Shown one piece after another: positions 9,094 to 18,181 of a stretch of 56,390 nucleotides of DNA. Location of the stretch: positions 1 to 56,390 of the forward strand of contig JACPJN010000005.1 in NCBI GenBank assembly GCA_016187515.1, given 5' to 3'. Position numbers and translations under genes: made by a program. The notes under the pieces are model-generated. The model saw nothing but the letters and a program-made list of their open reading frames with translations. It did not search any database and was not told where the DNA came from. Numbering within the stretch: position 1 is the first letter of the stretch; every line of letters begins with the position of its first letter. Source of the DNA: Candidatus Uhrbacteria bacterium. GTDB taxonomy: Bacteria > Patescibacteriota > Patescibacteriia > GWA2-47-26.

Positions 9094-10020
9094 ATGCCTG
9101 AACTGCCTGAAGTTGAAACCATCCGCCGCCAGCTGCAAAAAAACATGGTCGGCAAGACAATCAAAGTGGTGGAGGTGCAATATCCCAAGGTCGTGCACGG
9201 AATGAGCACGGCTGATTTTGTGCGCGCAATGCACGGGCGTAAAGTGCGCGAGGTTGGACGGCAGGGGAAGTTGATTTTGATACGACTGGAAGGAAACGAG
9301 ACGCTGGTAGTGCATTTGAAAATGACGGGCAGATTGCTATTGCAATCTGCCCGTCATCCTGAGCCCCGACGCGATAGTCGGGGCGAAGGATCCCTATACC
9401 ATGGCATGAGTAAGAGATTGCCACGCTCACTGCGTTCGCTCGCAATGACGGACTATAGCGTCAATAAATCCACTGAAGTCATCTTCACCTTCACCAATGG
9501 CTCAATCCTCCGCTACGACGACCTGCGTCGGTTTGGGTATATGAAAGTAGTACCGACTTCCGAGGAGGCGAAAGTTGTGCAGAAAGAACAGCTTGGAATT
9601 GATTTTTTTGACCGCGTCCTTACCGTGCAGAAGTTTAAAGAGTTAATTCGCGCGCGCGGCGGCTCGCAGATTAAGCCGTTGCTTTTGGATCAATCCTTAA
9701 TTGCGGGCGTGGGTAATATCTATGCCCAAGAGGCCTGTTTTATGGCAAAGATTCATCCCCTGCGCAAAGTCAGCAGTTTGAACGATGCTGAACTTAATGC
9801 GCTTTATCGCGCCTTGCAGACTATCATGAAAAAAGCAATTGTCTATGGCGGAACCACGGCAGATGATTATCGCGATGCTTACGGAAAAGAAGGAAAATTC
9901 GCCGTGCATCTTAAAGTATATGGGCGTCAGGGCAAACCCTGTTTGCGTTGTAAAGGCAAGCTTATCAAAAGCAGTATTGGAGGCAGAGGCACAGTATTTT
10001 GCCCGAAGTGCCAGAAATAA
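9094..10020 (+). CDS. mutM: Formamidopyrimidine-DNA glycosylase, with large in-frame repeat insertion
   Basis: MPELPEVETIRRQL; HLKMTGRL; C-terminal zinc finger CLRCKGKL...FCPKC. Confidence 0.95.
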   Translation: MPELPEVETIRRQLQKNMVGKTIKVVEVQYPKVVHGMSTADFVRAMHGRKVREVGRQGKLILIRLEGNETLVVHLKMTGRLLLQSARHPEPRRDSRGEGSLYHGMSKRLPRSLRSLAMTDYSVNKSTEVIFTFTNGSILRYDDLRRFGYMKVVPTSEEAKVVQKEQLGIDFFDRVLTVQKFKELIRARGGSQIKPLLLDQSLIAGVGNIYAQEACFMAKIHPLRKVSSLNDAELNALYRALQTIMKKAIVYGGTTADDYRDAYGKEGKFAVHLKVYGRQGKPCLRCKGKLIKSSIGGRGTVFCPKCQK

Positions 10021-10040
10021 GCTATTTCCAGGTAAAACAC

Positions 10041-10083
10041 TTGACAAAGTGGGCTTTCTGTGGTATACTGCATTGTTCTTTGA
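10041..10083 (+). promoter_or_regulatory. Promoter TTGACA-17-TATACT plus boxA-like TGTTCTTTGA at predicted start
   Basis: Consensus hexamers, spacer 10047-10063; motif at 10074-10083. Confidence 0.75.
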
Positions 10084-10107
10084 TAATGGGATTTATAGCG
10101 AAATAGG

Positions 10108-10257
10108 CGAGTGAAGCGCAAGGTGTCTTTCGTCTTTTTCCTCCCCTTAGGTTAAGGGGAGGTAGGAGGGGTTACGAGTCATGCACGGCTCATAACTCAC
10201 CCTACCCTCTCTTAACTTAAGAGAGGGAATACGATTGGACATCGCGCGCTTCACTCG
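10108..10257 (+). promoter_or_regulatory. Structured 5' leader closed by a 12-bp helix (10108-10119 / 10246-10257) enclosing two REP-type hairpins
   Basis: CGAGTGAAGCGC complementary to GCGCTTCACTCG. Confidence 0.55.
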
Positions 10258-10378
10258 ATTCTCTGGGTGCGCTAAAGGGAATCCCATGCCGGGAAACCCA
10301 AGGTCATGCGACCGTTGCGACTAGGCCTGGAGATCAACTCCTGTCCCGACGTAAAGTCGGGAACAAGGGGAGGGACCG

Positions 10379-11290
10379 ATGGAAGATTCGCAGACGAACG
10401 GAAAGAAGTGGTACATGCGGGCGTGGGCGCATCTCACGCGCAAGGTGCAGGGCAGTGCGGTCAGCTGGCAGGTGTGGGGACTGATCGTCTTCACGCTCAT
10501 GCTCACGGCGTTCGCGCTGTGGGTGCTCCCCACCGTGTACGCCATGACTCACCCGATCTTCGCGTGGGTGATGGTGGCGTGCGGGGCCGGCGTGTTCGTG
10601 CGCTTTGTGCGGATGATCGGGCATAAGCGGCCGGAGCGCTGGTCGTTCGCGATCAGAAGCGTGTGGCGTCCGGGAATTTGGCATATGGTGTGCAACAATG
10701 ACACGAAGCGCTCTCATTACACATGGCGGCGCTTCCTCCTTGCCAACCTGCTCATCTTCGGGGCGCTCCCGACGGTGTGGGCCGCGAGCCAGGTGTGGGC
10801 GTGGTTTGGCCCCCAGATCCCCCCGATCTCCTGGCCGGACGTTTTGGCAGACCTTCTCCTTTCCGTGCTTGCAATCGGCGGCGTAGTGTTCGTTCTATTC
10901 TTGGCGTGGAAGGGGATCGAGTGGGTCAAGGACACCGTCGGCCTGCGCAGACCGTACGAGGACAAGCTTCGGGAATTCCGGAACGCCATTGACGGGTGGA
11001 AGAGTGCACTCGAAGAACGCGATGCGACCATCAAGAAGCTGCGCGCCGCAGGGGCCGATGCGCTCGACGCGATTGCCATGGCGATGGTCCAGATCGAGGA
11101 GGAAAAGGGCGCGCGCAGCAAGGACGCGCAGATCGTCGCAGCAGTGGTAGCCAAGCACAAGCTCAAGGAGGCACTGATTCGCCTCGTTCCCGAGGAGAGT
11201 GGACGCAAGGGTGTCATCGGCCGAGCGTACGCGAACTTGCATCCGGAGCTTGCGGAAGCCCCGGCCCAGACCGACGTGCCCGCGGCGTAG
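10379..11290 (+). CDS. Membrane/coiled-coil hypothetical protein, 303 aa
   Basis: SD GGGGAGGGACCGATG; several TM segments then coiled coil; terminator follows. Confidence 0.75.
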   Translation: MEDSQTNGKKWYMRAWAHLTRKVQGSAVSWQVWGLIVFTLMLTAFALWVLPTVYAMTHPIFAWVMVACGAGVFVRFVRMIGHKRPERWSFAIRSVWRPGIWHMVCNNDTKRSHYTWRRFLLANLLIFGALPTVWAASQVWAWFGPQIPPISWPDVLADLLLSVLAIGGVVFVLFLAWKGIEWVKDTVGLRRPYEDKLREFRNAIDGWKSALEERDATIKKLRAAGADALDAIAMAMVQIEEEKGARSKDAQIVAAVVAKHKLKEALIRLVPEESGRKGVIGRAYANLHPELAEAPAQTDVPAA

Positions 11291-11307
11291 AAAAATCCCA
11301 TTCGGGT

Positions 11308-11352
11308 TGTACCCCGCCCAGTGCGCAAGCGCTGTGGCGGGGTTGATTTTTT
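11308..11352 (+). terminator. Terminator CCCCGCC...GGCGGGG + T tract
   Basis: GTACCCCGCCCAGTGCGCAAGCGCTGTGGCGGGGTTGATTTTTTTT. Confidence 0.75.
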
Positions 11353-11446
11353 TTATTGGGCGGGGTAAGGTGGGGGAATAATTGTGTGGGCGGAGAATGA
11401 CCCCTCCTATCCTCCCCTTGAAAAGGGGAGGAAATTGAAAGACAAT

Positions 11447-12598
11447 ATGCCGATATTGGGAATTGACGCTTCGCGGGCGGTGAAAAAGGAGAAAACTGGG
11501 GTGGAGTGGTATTCTTGGCATTTGCTTCAGGCCATGCAGAAACTAGCACCTCCCGATTGGCGGGTTCGTCTTTATGTTCCAGAGGAAATTGGAAATTGGA
11601 AATTAGAAATTAGAAATTGGCAGTGGCGCGTGCTCAAGTGGATCGGGCGGGGGTGGACGCAGGGACGGCTCTCGCTGGAGATGATGAAAAGCCCGCCGGA
11701 TATATTGTTCGTGCCATCGCATACGATTCCGTTGGTGCATCCCGAGCGCACTGTAACTACTGTGCATGATGTGGTGTTCGCGCGACATCCGGAATTATAT
11801 GATCCTAAGGACTTGAAAGCGCAAAAGCGCGGACTGGATTTTGCTTTGAAGTTTGCCAGAAAAATTATTGTGCCGAGCAAGGCAACGCGGGAGGAGGTGG
11901 TGCGGGCAGGGGCGAGAGAGGAGCAGGTGGTAGTGGTGCCGCATGGAGTTGGTGTTGGTGATTGGGGATTAGTTAATTCGTTAATTCAAAACGAATCGTC
12001 TAATCAACCAATTAACCAATCAACCAATCAACGATACATTCTCTTCATCGGCCGCATTGAAAAAAAGAAAAATGTGCTGGGGTTGGTGCAGGCGTTTCGA
12101 CGGTTGATGCATAACGCCCCCCAACCCCCTCTTACCTTAAGAGGGGGAGACGAATTGAAGCTCGTGCTTGCCGGTTCGCTTGGCTACGGGGCAGAAGACG
12201 TACTCCAGGCCATCAAAACTTTCAAACTTGAGGACCGCGTGATACACTTAGGGTATGTGGAGCGCGCGCAGTATCAGACACTGCTAAAGAACGCCGCGCT
12301 CCTGGCATCCCCTTCTTTTGGCGAAGGATTTGGATTTCCGGTTTTGGAAGCCATGGCGGCCGGCGTGCCGGTGGTCTGTGCTGACTTGCCGGTGCTTCAC
12401 GAGGTTGGCGGCAACGCGGCGCAGTATGTTAATCCGCGCGATCCGGAAGATATCGCGCGCGGCATTGAAGGCGTGCTTCAAAATGAAATGCTGCAATCGG
12501 AAATGATCAAGCGGGGGAAGGAAATTGCGGCGGAATTTACCTGGGAAAAGACCGCGCGAGAAACTTGGAATGTGCTATGCAATATAGCTGGCCGCTGA
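11447..12598 (+). CDS. GT-B (GT4-like) glycosyltransferase with in-frame repeat segments
   Basis: MPILGIDASRAVKKEKTGVEWY; YILFIGRIEKKKN; SPSFGEGFGFPVLEAMAAGVPVV. Confidence 0.85.
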   Translation: MPILGIDASRAVKKEKTGVEWYSWHLLQAMQKLAPPDWRVRLYVPEEIGNWKLEIRNWQWRVLKWIGRGWTQGRLSLEMMKSPPDILFVPSHTIPLVHPERTVTTVHDVVFARHPELYDPKDLKAQKRGLDFALKFARKIIVPSKATREEVVRAGAREEQVVVVPHGVGVGDWGLVNSLIQNESSNQPINQSTNQRYILFIGRIEKKKNVLGLVQAFRRLMHNAPQPPLTLRGGDELKLVLAGSLGYGAEDVLQAIKTFKLEDRVIHLGYVERAQYQTLLKNAALLASPSFGEGFGFPVLEAMAAGVPVVCADLPVLHEVGGNAAQYVNPRDPEDIARGIEGVLQNEMLQSEMIKRGKEIAAEFTWEKTARETWNVLCNIAGR

Positions 12599-13488
12599 TT
12601 GGTCACCAGAATGTCAGAAATTATTTTACTAAGGCATTTTCCGCCGGCCGGATTCACCATGCTTATTTATTTCAAGGGCCGAGTCAGGTGGGTAAGGATA
12701 CTTTTGCGCGGATGTTAGTAAATACTCTGCTTTGTAAAGACGAGCAGGTCCGGCCTTGCGGAAAATGTCAGGGGTGTCAAGCATTCGCGCGCGGGGCGCA
12801 TCCGGACGTGCTGACGCTTGTTCGCGGGGAGGATGCCTCAATTGGCGTGGAAAAGGCGCGCGAGTTTATTGCGAGTATTTCCTTAAAGCCCTTGCTTGGC
12901 GCGTGGAGAATTGGTATGATAGAGGGAGCCGCGCAGCTTACCAAAGAAGCCGCCAGCGCGCTCCTTAAAACCCTGGAAGAGCCCCCTTTACGCGTAGTTC
13001 TTTTTCTCGTCAGCGCGGTTGAACTGCTGCCGACCATCACTTCGCGCTGTCAACGCATCAGATTCGGGTTTGTCCCCGCCCAAGACATTGCCGAATATTT
13101 AGCGGCAAATTCCGCGGCGTTTACGGGTACCGGATATCGGGAAGTTGCGCAGCTTGCCGCTGGGCGCCCGGGTCGGGCCATTGAACTTACGCAGCCGGCC
13201 GCGTATGAAACGCGGATGCGGGAACTTACCGAGGTGGATGGGCTTCTTGACCAGAGTGAGGCGGCGCGGATTGTCTTTGCGGTGGCGCGGTTTGGAGGAA
13301 AGGGCGATCTTGCCGAAAAGCGCGAGGCATGCTTGGAGTTTATCGAGGTGCTGCAGTATGCTTTGCGGAAGCGCCTGCGCCTGGATAAAGGATTTGTTTC
13401 GCTGCTGAAAAACACTTTTAAAGCCGAGGCATATCTCCAGGCCAATGTTGATCCCAAACTCGTAATGGAATGTTTACTTTTTTCATAA
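12577..13488 (+). CDS. holB: DNA polymerase III subunit delta'
   Basis: LIGHQNVRNYF, HAYLFQGPSQVGKDTFA, CGKCQGC, AASALLKTLEEPP, TSRCQRIRF. Confidence 0.85.
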   Translation: MQYSWPLIGHQNVRNYFTKAFSAGRIHHAYLFQGPSQVGKDTFARMLVNTLLCKDEQVRPCGKCQGCQAFARGAHPDVLTLVRGEDASIGVEKAREFIASISLKPLLGAWRIGMIEGAAQLTKEAASALLKTLEEPPLRVVLFLVSAVELLPTITSRCQRIRFGFVPAQDIAEYLAANSAAFTGTGYREVAQLAAGRPGRAIELTQPAAYETRMRELTEVDGLLDQSEAARIVFAVARFGGKGDLAEKREACLEFIEVLQYALRKRLRLDKGFVSLLKNTFKAEAYLQANVDPKLVMECLLFS

Positions 13489-13501
13489 TCCCTAATCGCC
13501 T

Positions 13502-14560
13502 ATGACCAACTCACTAAATAAAATTATTGTCGCCTTTGGCGCGCTGATGCTTTTTGGAGCCGGCTGCATCAGTATAAGCAGCGGACCCGCGGGCAATGAT
13601 GGGGGGGTATTTAAATCCACGACGTTCGGACGAGAATGGGCGCCGAAGGTTACCCTGGTTACCTCGGCCGGACTAAAAAATTTTGGCGGAGCGAACATTA
13701 TTACTTTCGCGGTTGATCCGCAAGATCATCGCGCGATTTACGCCGGATCCGATCTTTCCGGCATGTTTTACACTTATGACGGGGGGGAGACCTGGCAGCA
13801 GCCCCAGGCCTTGACCCACGGATATGTTTCCGCGATCGCGATTGATCCGAAAAATAAGTGTATAACGTATGCGGCGGTTGATAATCGGATACTTAAGTCA
13901 GTGGATTGCAACCGCACGTTTTCCGAAATTTATCGGGAGGTTAGGGCGGAAAATACTTTAACGGCCTTTGTGATTGATCCTCGCGATTCCGCTAATCTTT
14001 ATGCCGGAACCGTGCGCGGAACGCTGCTTAAAAGCAATGACGCCGGTCGGACTTGGATTCTGGAGCATACTTTTCCGGGGCGGCGGATAGTGAGCATCGT
14101 AATTGATCCGCGCGCCTCGGCCGTGCGCTATGTCGCGCTGACGGGCAAGGGGGTATGGAAAACGACCGATGGCGGAAGCACTTTCAAAGAGCTTAGCGAG
14201 CCGCTAAAATCCTTCACCCGCGCGTTTGACGTGCGCTACTTGATCTCCGCGCGCAGCGCTTCCGGACATTTATTGCTCGCGACTCGCAATAGCATCTTGC
14301 GCACCGTGGACGGCGGCGAGCATTTTGAGGCGTTGCCGCTGGTTAGTCCCGGGGATGTCGATATTCTATCGATCGGTATGGATTTGAATAATCCGGACGC
14401 GGTATATTATGGAACCTCGACGACGTTTTATATTTCCGGAGATGGCGGTAAGGGCTGGTCAACAAAAAAGCTCCCTTCGACGCGCGCCGCCACCGCCCTG
14501 ATTGTTGATCCGGAAGAGCCGAACAATCTTTATCTCGGGGTGACCAAGATTAAACGCTGA
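13502..14560 (+). CDS. Beta-propeller (BNR/sortilin-like) lipoprotein
   Basis: Lipobox LFGAGC; repeated YDGGETWQ / SNDAGRTW / TTDGGSTF / SGDGGKGW motifs. Confidence 0.75.
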   Translation: MTNSLNKIIVAFGALMLFGAGCISISSGPAGNDGGVFKSTTFGREWAPKVTLVTSAGLKNFGGANIITFAVDPQDHRAIYAGSDLSGMFYTYDGGETWQQPQALTHGYVSAIAIDPKNKCITYAAVDNRILKSVDCNRTFSEIYREVRAENTLTAFVIDPRDSANLYAGTVRGTLLKSNDAGRTWILEHTFPGRRIVSIVIDPRASAVRYVALTGKGVWKTTDGGSTFKELSEPLKSFTRAFDVRYLISARSASGHLLLATRNSILRTVDGGEHFEALPLVSPGDVDILSIGMDLNNPDAVYYGTSTTFYISGDGGKGWSTKKLPSTRAATALIVDPEEPNNLYLGVTKIKR

Positions 14561-14565
14561 TTTTT

Positions 14566-15117
14566 ATGATTAATCTCGATGGTTCAAAATCAGAATTTGA
14601 AAAAAGCGTCACTCACCTCAAATCCGAACTGGGTGGTCTACGGAGTACGCGAGCCACCCCCGCGCTGGTTGAGCATGTGATGGTTGAAGTATATGGTTCA
14701 AAACAATCCTTGAAGGCCCTGGCTTCAATTTCAGTAGTTGATCCGAAAACGCTTACGATTGAACCCTGGGACAAATCAATTGCCAAAGAGATTGAACGCG
14801 CGGTAAGCGCGGCCAACCTGGGAATAAATCCGGTTAATGAGGGGCAGATTATTCGGATTATTTTACCGCCGCTTACGGAGGAATCCCGAAAAGAGCTGGT
14901 CAAGATTATTCACGATCGTCTGGAATCCGTCCGACAGGCCCTGCGTACTCTACGGGAAAAATTGCGGCAGCAGATTATTGACGCGGAAAAGAAAAAGGAG
15001 ATTAGTGAAGATGAAAAGTATAAGCAACTGGAAAAGCTCGATAAGCTGGTAGGGGAGTATAATGAACAAGTCAAAAAATTAGGAGAGAGTAAAGAAAAAG
15101 AAATAATGACGGTGTAA
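14566..15117 (+). CDS. frr: Ribosome recycling factor
   Basis: RSTRATPALVEHVMVEVYGS, GLINPxNEGQIIRIILPPLTEESRKELVK-type motif. Confidence 0.95.
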   Translation: MINLDGSKSEFEKSVTHLKSELGGLRSTRATPALVEHVMVEVYGSKQSLKALASISVVDPKTLTIEPWDKSIAKEIERAVSAANLGINPVNEGQIIRIILPPLTEESRKELVKIIHDRLESVRQALRTLREKLRQQIIDAEKKKEISEDEKYKQLEKLDKLVGEYNEQVKKLGESKEKEIMTV

Positions 15118-15244
15118 CAGGTATCGTTGGCGGTATCGTAGCCCGTATCGTAGGATGGTATGGGTGTCGTCAATTGACGTAACCGTGTAACGACACCGAT
15201 ACGAGCAGCGAAACCCACACCGTCTCGCGACATCTTTCACTAAT

Positions 15245-16555
15245 ATGGAAAATTTGATGGACAAGGTCGTATCACTCGCCAAGCGGCGAGGTTTTATATT
15301 TCCCGGCAGCGAAATTTATGGGGGGCTGGGGGGGACGTGGGATTACGGTCCGGCCGGCGCGCTTTTGAAAAAGAATTTGAAAGATAGTTGGTGGAAAGAC
15401 CTGGTGCAGCTGCGCGGCGATATTGTGGGAGTAGATGCCGCGATCATGATGAACCCAAAGGCCTGGGAAGCATCGGGACACACGCAGGCGTTTGTTGATC
15501 CTTTGGTTGAGTGTAAGCTATGCCATGAGCGATATCGGGCGGACCACGCGGATGAGATCGCGCTGCATGAGAAAAAACATAAAGGGAAAACAGTTGACTG
15601 GACCGAGCCGCGGCAGTTTAATCTGCTCGTGCGCGCGTATTTGGGAGTTGTGGAAGGCGCGCAATCCGAGATTTTTTTGCGCGGAGAGATTACCAATGGC
15701 GCGCAGGTAAATTTCAAAAATGTGTTGGATTCCACACGGGTGAAAATTCCGTTTGGCGTTGCGCAAATTGGGAAAGCGTTTCGCAATGAAATTACGCCGG
15801 GCAATTTTACGTTCCGCTCGCGCGAATTTGAACAGATGGAGGTACAGTTTTATATCAAGCCCGAGGAAAAAGAAGGAAAGAAATGGTTTGATTACTGGAA
15901 GAAGAATCGCATGGCTTGGTATGTCGGGCTGGGAATGAGCAAAAAGAATCTGCGTTTTCGCGACCACGCGGACGATGAACGCGCGCATTATGCGCGCGCC
16001 GCCACTGATATTGAGTATAAAACGCCTTGGGGCTGGCAGGAATTTATGGGCATTCATCACCGCGGCGATTATGACCTGGCCCGGCATCAGCAGTACTCCA
16101 AAGTTGATTTGCGCTACCGCGATCCGTACACCGGCGAGGCGTATTTGCCATGGGATATTGAAACTTCGGCCGGCGTTGATCGCTCAATTTTGTTTTTGTT
16201 GATTGACGCCTACCATGAAGAAGGCGAGCGAGTGGTGCTGAAATTGCACCGCACGCTTGCCCCGTACAAAGTCGCGGTGTTCCCGCTGCTTGCCAACAAG
16301 CCGCAGTTGGTTGAAAAGGCGCGCGAAATTTATGATACATTGAAACCGCACTACATGGTGGCCTGGGACGAACGCGGCAACATCGGCAAACGCTACTTCG
16401 CCCAAGACGAAATCGGCACGCCGTATTGCGTAACAGTGGACTTTGAAAGCGTGGAGGATAAAAAAGTCACCGTGCGGGACAGAGATACAATGAGGCAGGA
16501 GCGGTTCGATATCAACGAATTGATAGATTATCTACAACAGAAATTAAGATTGTGA
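15245..16555 (+). CDS. glyS: Glycyl-tRNA synthetase (class II, homodimeric type)
   Basis: GGTWDYGPAGALLKKNLK, FRNEITPGNFTFRSREFEQMEVQFY, ETSAGVDRSIL. Confidence 0.95.
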   Translation: MENLMDKVVSLAKRRGFIFPGSEIYGGLGGTWDYGPAGALLKKNLKDSWWKDLVQLRGDIVGVDAAIMMNPKAWEASGHTQAFVDPLVECKLCHERYRADHADEIALHEKKHKGKTVDWTEPRQFNLLVRAYLGVVEGAQSEIFLRGEITNGAQVNFKNVLDSTRVKIPFGVAQIGKAFRNEITPGNFTFRSREFEQMEVQFYIKPEEKEGKKWFDYWKKNRMAWYVGLGMSKKNLRFRDHADDERAHYARAATDIEYKTPWGWQEFMGIHHRGDYDLARHQQYSKVDLRYRDPYTGEAYLPWDIETSAGVDRSILFLLIDAYHEEGERVVLKLHRTLAPYKVAVFPLLANKPQLVEKAREIYDTLKPHYMVAWDERGNIGKRYFAQDEIGTPYCVTVDFESVEDKKVTVRDRDTMRQERFDINELIDYLQQKLRL

Positions 16556-16584
16556 TTGGTGAGGTTTGCTTTAACGACAATGTT

Positions 16585-16920
16585 ATGTCAAACAGAAAGA
16601 TAACGCTGCTTTACTTCGCCTCTGTCGGTCTGAGCGCACTAGTATTTCCGTTTCTTGTGTATTTTATGCACTACACCGGAGGCCCACAAAGATCGATTCC
16701 ATTCTGGTTCTTGGTCTTTGAGATACTATCTCTAGGAGGATTTACCATCCCAATTATTATTTATGTTATTTTTCCGCTCCATACATTGCACTTCACAGAT
16801 GGTTCTCGTAAATACCTCCACCACCTGTGCATATTAGCTATTGGCATCATACTATATGTGGTGATGGTGATTCTTCTTTTTGGCTTTTTGAACGTTTCAC
16901 CCGCAGTGTTGCCTTTATGA
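16585..16920 (+). CDS. Small polytopic membrane protein
   Basis: MSNRKITLLYFASVGLSALVFPF..., multiple TM segments. Confidence 0.6.
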   Translation: MSNRKITLLYFASVGLSALVFPFLVYFMHYTGGPQRSIPFWFLVFEILSLGGFTIPIIIYVIFPLHTLHFTDGSRKYLHHLCILAIGIILYVVMVILLFGFLNVSPAVLPL

Positions 16921-17001
16921 GGTGTCATTCGTCGAGACTGTGGTAATAGTAATCACTCCACTCGCGGTGAGGTGAGAAAAAGTAAAAACTAGCCCGTCAT
17001 A

Positions 17002-17046
17002 ACTCGTCCTGCATTTGGCTCGATCGCGTCAATGTCAAGACGACTT
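17002..17046 (+). repeat. Left arm of 45-bp inverted repeat flanking the PaaX/Cas2-like gene
   Basis: ACTCGTCCTGCATTTGGCTCGATCGCGTCAATGTCAAGACGACTT matches reverse complement of 17708-17752 at 38/45 by hand count. Confidence 0.85.
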
Positions 17047-17085
17047 GGAAATGAAATTTTATGATTATGATTTTCATAAATTACT

Positions 17086-17667
17086 ATGGGTTCGAAATTG
17101 ACTAAAGTTCAGATTACGCTTTTGGAACTTTTTGCGGTCTATCGGGATATTGATGACGCGCTGGCGTCCTATCGGCCATTGTATCCGAGTTTGAAATATG
17201 AACCTGCATATTTTATTGAGAAAGGGCGCAGGCGAGCAAAAAAAGAACAGGCCCAGCTTCGCAAACACCTTGATTATCTCAAGAGCCGGCATTATATTGA
17301 GGTGAAAAATGAGGGGGAGGAAAAATTGGTTCGTCTGACTGCCAAAGCCAAGTACGAATTATTGCGGCTTCAGTTTGCGTTGCACATGCGCGCTCAAAGA
17401 AAGCGCGCGTGGGATCGGAAGTGGCGGCTGGTTATTTTTGATGTACCGGAAATTCGAAAGAGATACCGTGATTTTTTGCGTAAACTCATGCGCGTAAACG
17501 GTTTTCGTATGTGGCAGTTGTCGGTATGGGTGTCACCATATAATCCGGAGCCGCACCTTTCGAATCTGCTTCAGTATTTGGGTATTGAAAAGCATTACGA
17601 GCTGATTGAGGCAGACTGCGCAAAATGCAGTCCGCGCCTACTCCACAAGTTTGCTGAAGTAAAGTAG
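17086..17667 (+). CDS. PaaX-like wHTH protein with C-terminal Cas2-like ferredoxin-fold domain
   Basis: C-terminal KWRLVIFDVPEIRKRYRDFLRKLMRVNGFRMWQLSVWVSPY...; N-terminal winged-helix-like region. Confidence 0.7.
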   Translation: MGSKLTKVQITLLELFAVYRDIDDALASYRPLYPSLKYEPAYFIEKGRRRAKKEQAQLRKHLDYLKSRHYIEVKNEGEEKLVRLTAKAKYELLRLQFALHMRAQRKRAWDRKWRLVIFDVPEIRKRYRDFLRKLMRVNGFRMWQLSVWVSPYNPEPHLSNLLQYLGIEKHYELIEADCAKCSPRLLHKFAEVK

Positions 17668-17707
17668 GGTTGTGAAAGCAGGCAATGCGGTGATGTATCT
17701 CTAACCT

Positions 17708-17752
17708 AAGTCGTCTTGCAAAAAACGCGATCGCGCCAAATGCGGGACGAGT
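17708..17752 (-). repeat. Right arm of 45-bp inverted repeat flanking the PaaX/Cas2-like gene
   Basis: See 17002-17046. Confidence 0.85.
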
Positions 17753-17795
17753 AGTATTATGGGGCATGGATGGCGTGGTGAGGATAATTGTTGCC

Positions 17796-17824
17796 TTGTA
17801 GCATATTTGCGTGCGTGATATAAT
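17796..17824 (+). promoter_or_regulatory. Promoter TTGTAG-17-TATAAT giving an apparently leaderless transcript
   Basis: -10 ends 8 nt before the ATG at 17833. Confidence 0.6.
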
Positions 17825-17832
17825 CACTCTCT

Positions 17833-18135
17833 ATGAATTGTGCATGTTGCGGCAGAGATTGCCCGGACATTACAAAACACCATCTTGTGCCGCGCACTCG
17901 GCACAGTAATAAAAAAACGAAGAAATGTTTTACTCGTGCAGAGTTACAAACGACAGTAGATTTTTGTCGTTCCTGTCATCGGCAAGTGCACGCGCTCTTT
18001 ACCGAAAAGGAGCTTGAACGTTCTTATTTTACTCTTGCGGCATTGCTGACGCATCCCGCAATGTCTCAGTTTATTAATTGGATTAAAACCAAATCCGCTG
18101 ATGTGCGGCCGAGGGTAAAGAGGTTAAATTCATAA
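17833..18135 (+). CDS. HNH-endonuclease-like zinc protein
   Basis: CACCGRDC...KHHLVPR...FCRSCHRQVHALFTEKEL. Confidence 0.65.
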   Translation: MNCACCGRDCPDITKHHLVPRTRHSNKKTKKCFTRAELQTTVDFCRSCHRQVHALFTEKELERSYFTLAALLTHPAMSQFINWIKTKSADVRPRVKRLNS

Positions 18136-18181
18136 CTCCCCCTACCCCCTCTTACCTTAAGAGGGGGGAAATTACCAAAGT

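Noticed and set aside
7663-9315. 550-aa minus-strand ORF
   Set aside because: Antisense to gpmI, His/Arg/Asn-rich shadow ORF; gpmI motifs on the plus strand are unambiguous.
10306-10626. Plus-strand ORF 106 aa overlapping the 10379 gene
   Set aside because: Overlaps in another frame, no SD, low-complexity composition.
17086-17667. Calling this gene a CRISPR adaptation Cas2
   Set aside because: Has an N-terminal wHTH as in PaaX proteins and no cas1, effector or array nearby; described only as Cas2-fold-like.
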